Part shown: in pieces, positions 8,761 to 16,108 of the stretch
Layout: each line of letters opens with the position of its first letter
Position numbering within the stretch: position 1 is the first letter of the stretch
DNA from: Sphingobacterium griseoflavum
GTDB lineage: Bacteria > Bacteroidota > Bacteroidia > Sphingobacteriales > Sphingobacteriaceae
Length of the DNA stretch: 64,000 bases
Assembly (NCBI RefSeq): GCF_014653155.1
Contig: NZ_BNAF01000003.1
Coordinates: forward strand, 62,001-126,000
Reading direction: 5' to 3'
Program-made: the position numbers and the translations under genes
The notes under the pieces: generated by a model
What the model was told of the DNA's origin: nothing
The model's database searches: none
Seen by the model: the letters and a program-made list of their open reading frames with translations, nothing else

Positions 8761-11700
8761 CTATAAACCAAAGTTGACACCAAAACTGATCGTGCGTTGC
8801 GGGCTGTAGCTTCCTGTCCCAGAGGCTCCCGCAAAGTTTGTCATGGTATTTATACCCTTTCGCGCAGTCCAGTAATATAGATTCTCCGCGCTGATAAAAG
8901 CTCGAACGCGTCGCAAATAGCATTTTTCCGCAAATGATTCTGGCAATCTGTAAGCTATGTTCAACGCGCTGAGACCAACATGGCTAGCGCTGGTTAGCCA
9001 GCGCGATGAAGCGGCGCCAAATTGCGCCGTCTGCGTCATATCCATGCGAGGAATATCAGTTACATCGCCAGGCTTCCGCCAGCCATTCAGGAGATCTTTA
9101 TGAAGGTTTTGCCCGTTGCTGGGGCCGGGGCTCATGAAGGTAGCGTAACTATTATCCATTGCCCATCCGCCAATACTGTAAAGAATAATAACGTTAAAAT
9201 CTAGATTTTTGTAGGTAAAATGATTGATGATGCTTCCGTAAGCATCTGCCAACGCCTGCTTCCCTAGCCAATCCTGACGCGCCAAATTGTGGTCGTATGT
9301 TACGGTATCCATACCGCCGTTTCCCCGATTGATAATGCGTATCTGATCACTGGTCAGATCGGCTCCTTCCACTACATTCCTGTAAAGTACGCGGCCATTT
9401 TCTGGATCAACACCGTAAAAATCCCTCGTGTAAAAGTCGTATATGGAATAACCAACTTCCCTTCTGTAGGGGGAAGAAACAATAGAGGGTGTTTCTGCAG
9501 GCATCCGTAGAATTTTATTTTTCAAAGTCGTAATGTTAGCCGTCAAGTCCCATTTAAAATCTTGCTTACGAATCAGTCCGCCTGTGAGCGACAGCTCGAT
9601 ACCGCGGTTTCGCATTCCACCTACATTCTGTTGGACGGAAAAAGCTCCGCCGGTGGTGCTGCCATTGTGAAACGGTCGGGGCACGTCAAACAGCAACCCA
9701 TCGCTGGTGCGATCATAAAACTCAAAAGATCCGCGTAGACGTGTGTCTAGAAATTCAAAGTCAACACCAACATCAAATGGCTTTTGCGATTCCCATAACA
9801 AGTCGGGGCTTCCAAGCCTAGCCAAAGTGGTACCCGGGAAACCTACGTTATTCACACCGACCTGATAGCCTGCTTGATAGGGGTAATAATCCGCGCCAAA
9901 ATTATTGTTCCCTAGCCGCCCATAAGAGGTGCGAACTTTCAATGCATTGACCCAATCCACGTTGAAAAACGGTTCCTTTTCTAAGCGCCACGCAACTCCT
10001 ACTGACCAAAATTTTGACCAACGGTTTGCCGGAGGTATTTTCGAATCTCCATCCATTCGGACAGATGTACTTAAATAATAGCGTTGATCGTAGTGATAGT
10101 TTGCCCTTAAAAAATAGCTTTCCATGCTAAACTCCCCTAAAGTAGAATTGAGCGAATTGATATCGGTAAAATTGCTGAATACATAAAAATTGGAAAAGCC
10201 TTCTCCTTGCCGAAGTCCCGACATAGATTCGTTCTTAAAGTCTACGCTTTCATGCCCTAGGGTCCCGGATACATGATGTTTGTCAAACGATTTTTTTACT
10301 TGCAATGTTTGAAAGAAGGTCCACTGTAGCCGCCTATCCCAGTTTTGGCTATAACGGCCTGCAGGTGCTCCATCTCCGACGGTCGGGTTTTGATAAGCTT
10401 CTGCCCGCTGGTTCCGTAAATCGAAACTCATCGTTGCATTAAAGGTTAACCAAGGTAAAATATCGACGTCAAGGTAGCCTCTTCCACCGACGAAGTCGCG
10501 TGTTTGCACGTTCAGATTCCACAGATTTTCTGCAATTGCATGCCTACCGCTATTAAATGGACGAAAAAGCCCAAATTGTGCAGACAAATCCCCGATATCA
10601 TATATCCGGTTGCCCTGATCGTCCAAAATATAGGTACCCGTCAAGGGGTCGTGCACATGCACCGGATATATCGGTGCCATTTGTCGGGCAAAATAAAAGG
10701 GGTTGCCAACACCACTTCCGAAGGTATTGTTATTTGATTTGTTATAGTTAGCATTCACATTCAATCCTGTTCGCAACCAACCTCTTATTTTCGTATTTGC
10801 ATTTATCCGCGCACGTATGGCATCAAAATCAGAATTGATTCCCCATCCTTGCTCGTTCAGGTAGTTTAATGATACAAACAAGTCCGTATGTTTGGCGCCT
10901 GCGCTGTAGCTCATTCCATATTCATTTCGTCGGCCCAACCGAGCCGCCTGTTCTTCCCAGTTGAGATCGTCTGCATACAATAATCTCGCATCCGGATTCA
11001 GTCGTCCATTTGTCGTGATTAATTTATCATTTGCAACATTAAAAGCATTGTAATTGCCCAGCAGCTGGACAAGATCTTGATAAGTACTCCCATTGTATTG
11101 TTGTAACCCTTCACTATTTCTAGCTAGTTGCCCCGAGGCTATCTGTGCAGCAATATCAGCGGGGACACGTTGATTTCCGAAAATCATGCTATTTTTGTAC
11201 GACTCCCACATAAGTTCATAATATTCGCCGGGGCTAACCACATTATATTGCGGCATCATATTGGCATTGGTACCAAAATTCAATTGAAAGTCCATGCTTT
11301 GTTGGCCAACATTGCCACGCTTAGTCGTAATCATGATGACTCCATTAGCGCCTCTTGAGCCAAAAATAGCGATAGTAGAGGCATCTTTCAACGTCGTAAT
11401 TGTCTCTACATCAGCTGGATTTATATTTGCTGTTCCACCTGTATACTCAACCCCATCCACAACAATCAACGGGCTGCTTTCTGCAGAATAGGATCCAAAA
11501 CCCCGAATACGTATCGTTGGTTGTGACCCGGGCGATCCGGTCGGCGCGGTGGTCTGCACGCCCGGGCCAGCTCCCTGCAGTGCGTTCATTACATTCGTGA
11601 GGGGACGCTTTTCAATATCCCTTGCATTTACTGTGACGGCCGCTCCGGTAAAGTCTGCCTTACGGACTGTCCCATATCCTACCACAACCACCTCATCAAT

Positions 11701-12354
11701 TCCAGCCTTGAGTTCCCTAAGCACGATCGCTATGTGCTCGCCCGTTACGGCAATTTCCTGGGGCACGTATCCCGTGGAACTAACCAGCAATACCCCTCGC
11801 GCATTGGGCAGTGGCAGCGAAAAACCTCCTGCAGCACCCGTGCGAGTTACCTGTTTCGTTCCCTTTAGCGCAATGTTTACATTTTCTAGCGGACGCCCCA
11901 CCGTATCCCGAACCGTCCCGGAAACCGTGGTCTGCATCGCCGATGTTCCGGCAGGATGCGAGGGGCTACCCTTTTTCTTCCGGATAACAATGGTTTGCTC
12001 TTCCAACCGATAGCTCAGGGGCTGGTTGGAAAAAACAGCTTCCAGACCCTCTGCCAAGGAAACATCACGCAGCGATAAGGTGACGGGACGACTGTCTTTC
12101 AATATTTCGCTGTTATAGAAAAGCTTGTAACCGCTCTGCTTGCTGATCGATTTCAAGACGTGCGACAATCTGTCCCCATTTGCGGAAACATCGATTTTCT
12201 GGGAGAAGGCGTGCCCCGTCAACTGAAAGAAAAGTATAAGAAATAGCGTGCTAAGGATCTGCGGCATACGGGCTGGACATGCCGCGCTGCGGAGCAGCTG
12301 CCGATAAATTCCTTTCACCCCAAACCAAAATTGGATTAGATAAGTAAAAATCAT
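8761..12354 (-). CDS. SusC/RagA-family TonB-linked outer-membrane protein with STN domain (locus 1)
   Basis: A 1197-residue TonB-dependent transporter. In order: signal region (to about residue 51), STN signalling domain (52-125), carboxypeptidase-regulatory-like domain (about 145-210), the SusC signature DEVVVVGYGT (220-229), plug domain (about 236-345, with SRGANGVIMITTKRG) and a 22-strand-type barrel ending in a Phe-containing strand. The STN domain is the part that talks to FecR anti-sigma factors, matching the FecR and sigma genes directly upstream. An internal Met at residue 30 starts a tighter signal peptide. Long N-termini of this kind (GVKGIYRQLLR) are common in SusC proteins, so I keep the longer start. 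Confidence 0.94.
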   Translation of the reverse strand: MIFTYLIQFWFGVKGIYRQLLRSAACPARMPQILSTLFLILFFQLTGHAFSQKIDVSANGDRLSHVLKSISKQSGYKLFYNSEILKDSRPVTLSLRDVSLAEGLEAVFSNQPLSYRLEEQTIVIRKKKGSPSHPAGTSAMQTTVSGTVRDTVGRPLENVNIALKGTKQVTRTGAAGGFSLPLPNARGVLLVSSTGYVPQEIAVTGEHIAIVLRELKAGIDEVVVVGYGTVRKADFTGAAVTVNARDIEKRPLTNVMNALQGAGPGVQTTAPTGSPGSQPTIRIRGFGSYSAESSPLIVVDGVEYTGGTANINPADVETITTLKDASTIAIFGSRGANGVIMITTKRGNVGQQSMDFQLNFGTNANMMPQYNVVSPGEYYELMWESYKNSMIFGNQRVPADIAAQIASGQLARNSEGLQQYNGSTYQDLVQLLGNYNAFNVANDKLITTNGRLNPDARLLYADDLNWEEQAARLGRRNEYGMSYSAGAKHTDLFVSLNYLNEQGWGINSDFDAIRARINANTKIRGWLRTGLNVNANYNKSNNNTFGSGVGNPFYFARQMAPIYPVHVHDPLTGTYILDDQGNRIYDIGDLSAQFGLFRPFNSGRHAIAENLWNLNVQTRDFVGGRGYLDVDILPWLTFNATMSFDLRNQRAEAYQNPTVGDGAPAGRYSQNWDRRLQWTFFQTLQVKKSFDKHHVSGTLGHESVDFKNESMSGLRQGEGFSNFYVFSNFTDINSLNSTLGEFSMESYFLRANYHYDQRYYLSTSVRMDGDSKIPPANRWSKFWSVGVAWRLEKEPFFNVDWVNALKVRTSYGRLGNNNFGADYYPYQAGYQVGVNNVGFPGTTLARLGSPDLLWESQKPFDVGVDFEFLDTRLRGSFEFYDRTSDGLLFDVPRPFHNGSTTGGAFSVQQNVGGMRNRGIELSLTGGLIRKQDFKWDLTANITTLKNKILRMPAETPSIVSSPYRREVGYSIYDFYTRDFYGVDPENGRVLYRNVVEGADLTSDQIRIINRGNGGMDTVTYDHNLARQDWLGKQALADAYGSIINHFTYKNLDFNVIILYSIGGWAMDNSYATFMSPGPSNGQNLHKDLLNGWRKPGDVTDIPRMDMTQTAQFGAASSRWLTSASHVGLSALNIAYRLPESFAEKCYLRRVRAFISAENLYYWTARKGINTMTNFAGASGTGSYSPQRTISFGVNFGL

Positions 12355-12414
12355 AGTTTAGTAACTGAATGTGTTAATTGATTATTCGTTATGTCGACTA
12401 GACACATTTTTCTT

Positions 12415-12442
12415 TGTCGGCAACGTTGCACCGTTGCCGACA
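12415..12442. repeat. Hairpin in the fecR-susC spacer (locus 1)
   Basis: An 11-bp perfect stem (TGTCGGCAACG, 12415-12425 with 12432-12442) with a 6-base loop, between the FecR stop and the SusC start. No U-run follows on the minus strand. It may be an attenuator, a processing site or an mRNA stabiliser rather than a full terminator. Confidence 0.6.
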
Positions 12443-12484
12443 TCTTCTTTTTACACTGCTTTATTCTACCATAGGCATGTTGTT

Positions 12485-13588
12485 TTACGTGTCATCTGCG
12501 GGACTGCCGTGCAGCAGCGTTATTTTTCCTTCTTTTAGGCGGTAATCCAAGTCGCCCGTTCGCTTTAGGGTTTTCAGCACCTCGGATAGATTGGCCTGCC
12601 GATCGATATATCCATTATAGCGATAATTCGTATTCCCTTCAAAATAGATTTCTACATTGTACCATCGCGCCAATTGCTCGACAATTTCACGTATTGGTGT
12701 TTCGTTAAAGACAAAAGCTCCTTCCTTCCAAGCTAGCGTTTCCTCCATATCCGCACTTGATAAGCTGACTTGCCCACCTTCCAACGACACCTGTTGCCCT
12801 GGGTGTAATGTTTTCGTTTCTCCCGTTTTCAAAGCCTGTGCCCGCACAGTACCCTCCAGCAGAGTAGTCCGTTCGGTATTAGCATCTTGGTAAGCTTGCA
12901 CGTTGAAGCTAGTACCCACAACTTCGATAAGCTGCGCTGCGGTATGTACAATAAATGGCAACATCTTATCGCGGTCATCCGCTTGCTTTCTTACCTGAAA
13001 AAAGCCTTCTCCAGTCAAGAACACTTCCCTTTTTTCTCGTGCAAAACGGGTTGGAAAAACCAATTCACTTGCCGCGTTTAACATGACCGTTGTGCCGTCA
13101 TCCAACCTCATTTCGAAACGCCCTCCCTTCGGAACCTGAACGGTATGATAGCTGTTTACAGCATGGGAAGCTCCCTCGTACAGCGTCTTGCCTTGTTGAT
13201 CCCTGATTTTACCTAAATCGACTTGTAGCACTCCGTTAATGGTATCCAAATGAACGGTTTTCCCATCTGCCAACCGCAGCACTGCCTGATTATGCGCGGG
13301 CGGGACATCAACCATAGCTTCCAATTTTAATCGGGCACTACGATGCCAATACAACACGGCACACCCGACGACCAGTATGAGTGCGGCGGCATAACGCAAC
13401 CAACCAACCATATTTCTCCGATTTTCCATGCTTTTAACCGCCCTTAACTCATCGTCCATCAGCGCTGCAAAAAACCCTTCTAACTCTTCTGACTGCATCA
13501 ATGCAGACAACAGCAGAAGTTCTTCCTCCGTTGCAAGGCCATCTCGAAATCGGCGTACCAGTTTTCTGTAAAAGATATCGTTATCCAT
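12485..13588 (-). CDS. FecR-family anti-sigma factor (locus 1)
   Basis: A 367-residue inner-membrane regulator. The cytoplasmic N-terminal part (residues 1-55) holds the sigma partner. One membrane helix follows (about 60-82, LRYAAALILVVGCAVLYW). The periplasmic FecR domain (about 120-270) contains LNAASELVFPTRF and GTSFNVQAY, and a DUF4974 STN-like C-terminal domain (about 285-350) contains FNETPIREIVEQLARWYNV. It should hold the adjacent sigma factor inactive until loaded SusC signals through its STN domain. It lies 102 bases after the sigma gene and 130 bases before SusC. Confidence 0.92.
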   Translation of the reverse strand: MDNDIFYRKLVRRFRDGLATEEELLLLSALMQSEELEGFFAALMDDELRAVKSMENRRNMVGWLRYAAALILVVGCAVLYWHRSARLKLEAMVDVPPAHNQAVLRLADGKTVHLDTINGVLQVDLGKIRDQQGKTLYEGASHAVNSYHTVQVPKGGRFEMRLDDGTTVMLNAASELVFPTRFAREKREVFLTGEGFFQVRKQADDRDKMLPFIVHTAAQLIEVVGTSFNVQAYQDANTERTTLLEGTVRAQALKTGETKTLHPGQQVSLEGGQVSLSSADMEETLAWKEGAFVFNETPIREIVEQLARWYNVEIYFEGNTNYRYNGYIDRQANLSEVLKTLKRTGDLDYRLKEGKITLLHGSPADDT

Positions 13589-13690
13589 TTCTGTAAATAT
13601 GAGCTGCCAGCACCCATACCGCCTTCTCTACCCTAAAGACACCGCCGCTTAGCAGAAGGGTACCCGTCGTCAGCTATTTTTTTTTAAATA

Positions 13691-14275
13691 TTAATGAAGG
13701 TTTTTAAAGAATGTGGTCAACAAGCACAAATGAACATCGAGCCGCTCTAGCATGATCCGAAGTGTTTTCATCGTGCGCACCATATGCTTTTTTATTGCAT
13801 GCTTGCTGATCCCCATCTCTTCAGCCACTTCGTCGTAGCTTCGCTTTTCTTCTCGACAGCGTTGGAAAATAAGCTTGCTCGTAGGGCTCAGTTGCCGCAA
13901 CGCGCGTTGCAAATGATCTTGATACTCTTTGCTGATAACCTTATGGTCGTCGGCAGCCACATTTCGCTGATAGTGATGTAGCACTTCGGCCAATAAGGCT
14001 TTTGTACGGAATATTTTCCGCAAATAATTTAGGGTCTGGTTCTTTGCGATAACCAATACGTAAGCTTTGAAGCAACGCACATCCCTTAGCCGTTCACGAT
14101 CCTGCCATACCTTAACAAAGATTTCCTGCGATACATCTTCTGCCATATCCGGCGATTTTAGATACCCCAATACAAATGGATACACCGTTGCAAAGTATTG
14201 GTTATATAATGATGTAAATGCTTTCTCATCCGCCTCGGCGACGGCCATCAGCATTTGCCTCTCCGCCTGATTCAT
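13691..14275 (-). CDS. ECF RNA polymerase sigma factor, FecI-like (locus 1)
   Basis: A 194-residue extracytoplasmic-function sigma factor. Region 2 is seen in FTSLYNQYFATVYPFVLGYLK and DMAEDVSQEIFVKVWQ (core binding and -10 recognition). Region 4 is seen in SPTSKLIFQRCREEKRSYDEVAEEMGISKHAIKKHM, a helix-turn-helix for -35 recognition. It is paired with the FecR gene downstream and should drive the SusC/SusD genes of the same locus. A good housekeeping-type promoter precedes it. Confidence 0.92.
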   Translation of the reverse strand: MNQAERQMLMAVAEADEKAFTSLYNQYFATVYPFVLGYLKSPDMAEDVSQEIFVKVWQDRERLRDVRCFKAYVLVIAKNQTLNYLRKIFRTKALLAEVLHHYQRNVAADDHKVISKEYQDHLQRALRQLSPTSKLIFQRCREEKRSYDEVAEEMGISKHAIKKHMVRTMKTLRIMLERLDVHLCLLTTFFKNLH

Positions 14276-14330
14276 GTTACATTCCTTTCGTTAACTCATA
14301 AGCTAAACTAGCGGAAAAACATAACTTACA

Positions 14331-14361
14331 CAAAAATATCACAACCTTATGTTAACCAAAA
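14331..14361 (-). promoter_or_regulatory. Promoter of the locus 1 sigma gene (TTTTG-18-TATTTTTG)
   Basis: The -7 box TATTTTTG (14331-14338) and the -33 box TTTTG (14357-14361) on the minus strand are separated by 18 bases. This matches the primary-sigma promoter of Bacteroidota. Confidence 0.65.
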
Positions 14362-14401
14362 GCACGAAAAACATAACCGAAAGGGGAATAAGGCAACAAA
14401 A

Positions 14402-14411
14402 CAATCGATTG
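14402..14411. promoter_or_regulatory. CG-centred palindrome CAATCGATTG, candidate LacI-type operator
   Basis: A perfect 10-base palindrome followed by CGTT, about 40 bases upstream of the -33 box of the locus 1 sigma gene. Near-identical sites occur at 19669, 32125 and 52532. Confidence 0.4.
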
Positions 14412-14542
14412 CGTTATTTTAATAAACTAAAGAAAAGCTTAGCCATGAGTCTAATGCAATCAACATGCTGCGACAGCACTTCGGCCTAAGAGAAGATGCA
14501 GTTAAGTTTCAAAAATTTCCCGTCGTATTGGAAGGATAAATT

Positions 14543-14570
14543 CCAAAAAAAAGGTGCACATTAGTGCACC
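14543..14570 (-). terminator. Terminator of the small lipoprotein gene
   Basis: A 7-bp stem GGTGCAC/GTGCACC (14553-14559 with 14564-14570) followed on the minus strand by an eight-base U-run, 30 bases after the stop of the gene at 14600. The rest of 14276-14599 holds the sigma promoter and the palindrome, and no gene. Confidence 0.75.
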
Positions 14571-14599
14571 CATTCCCATTATTTAAGTAGTATATAAAA

Positions 14600-15028
14600 T
14601 TATCTTCTTCTAAACACAATCGTTGTCTTGATATTACCCTCATTATTCACGAGTGTAAGTCGAGTCACCGTTTGTATAATACTCTCCTGAACCTCATAGG
14701 TCTTGCCATCAAAAACCATTCTTTTGTTGGTTTCCAATGTATATGGAAAAGATCGAGTCTGTCCAGCTCCGGCATATACGTAGGCAAAATTATCCGATTT
14801 AAACTCTAAGTTCTCGCCATCGGCAACCAAAGTTTCGCTGACATCGGCCTGACCAGCTACGCTGACAGTGCGTACCACATCAAACCACTTGTTTGCTCGA
14901 ATAATATTGAGCGCCGTATCCCGCCCGATGTTGTCTACCGTATCCTCGCTACAGGAAAGAAAAGCGAAGGACACTAATCCAAAAATCAAGAACATCCAAT
15001 TTTTGGACAATGCTATAAATCCTCTCAT
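14600..15028 (-). CDS. Small lipoprotein of unknown function
   Basis: A 142-residue secreted lipoprotein. I chose the ATG at 15028 because it gives a clean signal (MRGFIALSKNWMFLIFGLV) with a lipobox ending at Cys (FLSC); the open frame reaches 15106 but its extra residues are not signal-like. The mature part alternates polar and beta-forming residues (VADGENLEFKSDNFAYVYAG, TRLTLVNNEGNIKTTIVFRRR). That suggests a small beta-barrel or lipocalin-like fold, but I recognise no family. It is divergent from the GLPGLI gene, about 150 bases apart, and has its own terminator. Confidence 0.65.
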   Translation of the reverse strand: MRGFIALSKNWMFLIFGLVSFAFLSCSEDTVDNIGRDTALNIIRANKWFDVVRTVSVAGQADVSETLVADGENLEFKSDNFAYVYAGAGQTRSFPYTLETNKRMVFDGKTYEVQESIIQTVTRLTLVNNEGNIKTTIVFRRR

Positions 15029-15152
15029 AATATCTCTATTTCTAATAAAGTATGTATCGCTAACCAAGTATAGTGCCAAAGTTCTGCGATAGGTTTGCAG
15101 GCACACCGTCGAGCGTCTGTAAAATAAAATTTTTACTTACGATTTTTTCGTA

Positions 15153-15160
15153 TATCTTTG
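15153..15160 (+). promoter_or_regulatory. Promoter -7 box TATCTTTG of the GLPGLI operon
   Basis: An exact TAnnTTTG match 20 bases before the ATG at 15181. No clear -33 box was seen. Confidence 0.55.
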
Positions 15161-15180
15161 ACAACTTCAGAATTGATGTT

Positions 15181-16104
15181 ATGAAAACAACCTTTTTACT
15201 TTCCCTGACCATAGTCAACCTCCTATGGACTTTTCGTGTACCAGCGCAAGAAACGCCGAAAGCCCTTGCAAAAGTACACTACACGTTCATCCACGTAAAT
15301 GATACCACGCAGCGTAGCAAGTCGTTGCGAGACGAGGTGGTCACGTACTTAGGTACGGCTTCGAGTTATTACACAAGTTATTCCAAAACGCGCGCACAAG
15401 AAGAAATCGAGCGACAAATGAGTGACCCTGGATTCGACGGGAATCTTACCATTACAAGAAGTACCACGGGAATACCAAATTCTTATCTATTTAACGAGCA
15501 GACGCTAACAGAGGTTGTTTCCCTCGGCGGTGACGAATTCGTTTTGGAAGACCGCTATCCCGTACTTGATTGGTCCATTGGCGACGAGATGAAAACAATC
15601 GGCGGCTATTCTTGCCAAAAAGCTAACGTAACCTTCAAAGGCCGTGCTTACACCGCTTGGTTTACGAGCGAGCTTCCATTTTCTGCCGGCCCATGGAAAT
15701 TTCATGGCCTACCGGGGCTTATTTTGGAGGTTGTTGATGCAAATAAGGAAGTGCAATGGATCTATTCCGGTTTTGACACCCTGGACAAAAGTGCAATAGC
15801 ACTTGCACCGTCCGAAAAAGCAAAGCCGACCACCCGGAAGGAATTGAGCAAATTGCAGGAAGCGTTCCAAGCAAATCCTCAGGCCTACATGGAAGCGAAA
15901 AGCAGAATTAGTGCTAGCGTTCCGGCGACATCGCCTGGAGCCGGTGGTCGGGCCACAATAACCATCCGCACCACTGGTACATCCATGGGAGGCAGTTCGG
16001 CATCGTCTATAGACGCCAGCCGCATCAAGTCGGTCAATGTAAAAAACGCTGAAAATTACGCCCCGTCCAAAACAACAAATAATCCGGTGGAATTAATTCC
16101 TTAA
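15181..16104 (+). CDS. GLPGLI family protein
   Basis: A 307-residue secreted protein of the Bacteroidota GLPGLI family, named after a motif present here exactly at residues 176-181 (FHGLPGLILEV). It has an N-terminal signal peptide (MKTTFLLSLTIVNLLW, cleavage probably after VPAQ). The C-terminal third is rich in Ser, Ala, Thr and Gly and looks unstructured. The open frame begins at 15073, but the promoter box at 15153 and the signal peptide fix the start at 15181. Family function is unknown. Its genes usually sit, as here, directly before a carboxypeptidase-regulatory/TonB-dependent barrel gene, so the two probably work together at the outer membrane. Confidence 0.88.
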   Translation: MKTTFLLSLTIVNLLWTFRVPAQETPKALAKVHYTFIHVNDTTQRSKSLRDEVVTYLGTASSYYTSYSKTRAQEEIERQMSDPGFDGNLTITRSTTGIPNSYLFNEQTLTEVVSLGGDEFVLEDRYPVLDWSIGDEMKTIGGYSCQKANVTFKGRAYTAWFTSELPFSAGPWKFHGLPGLILEVVDANKEVQWIYSGFDTLDKSAIALAPSEKAKPTTRKELSKLQEAFQANPQAYMEAKSRISASVPATSPGAGGRATITIRTTGTSMGGSSASSIDASRIKSVNVKNAENYAPSKTTNNPVELIP

Positions 16105-16108
16105 GCCA

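Noticed and set aside
8753..8923. N-terminal extension of the locus 1 SusD frame
   Set aside because: It overlaps the SusC gene by more than 160 bases, and the extra residues mask a proper lipoprotein signal that begins at 8752.
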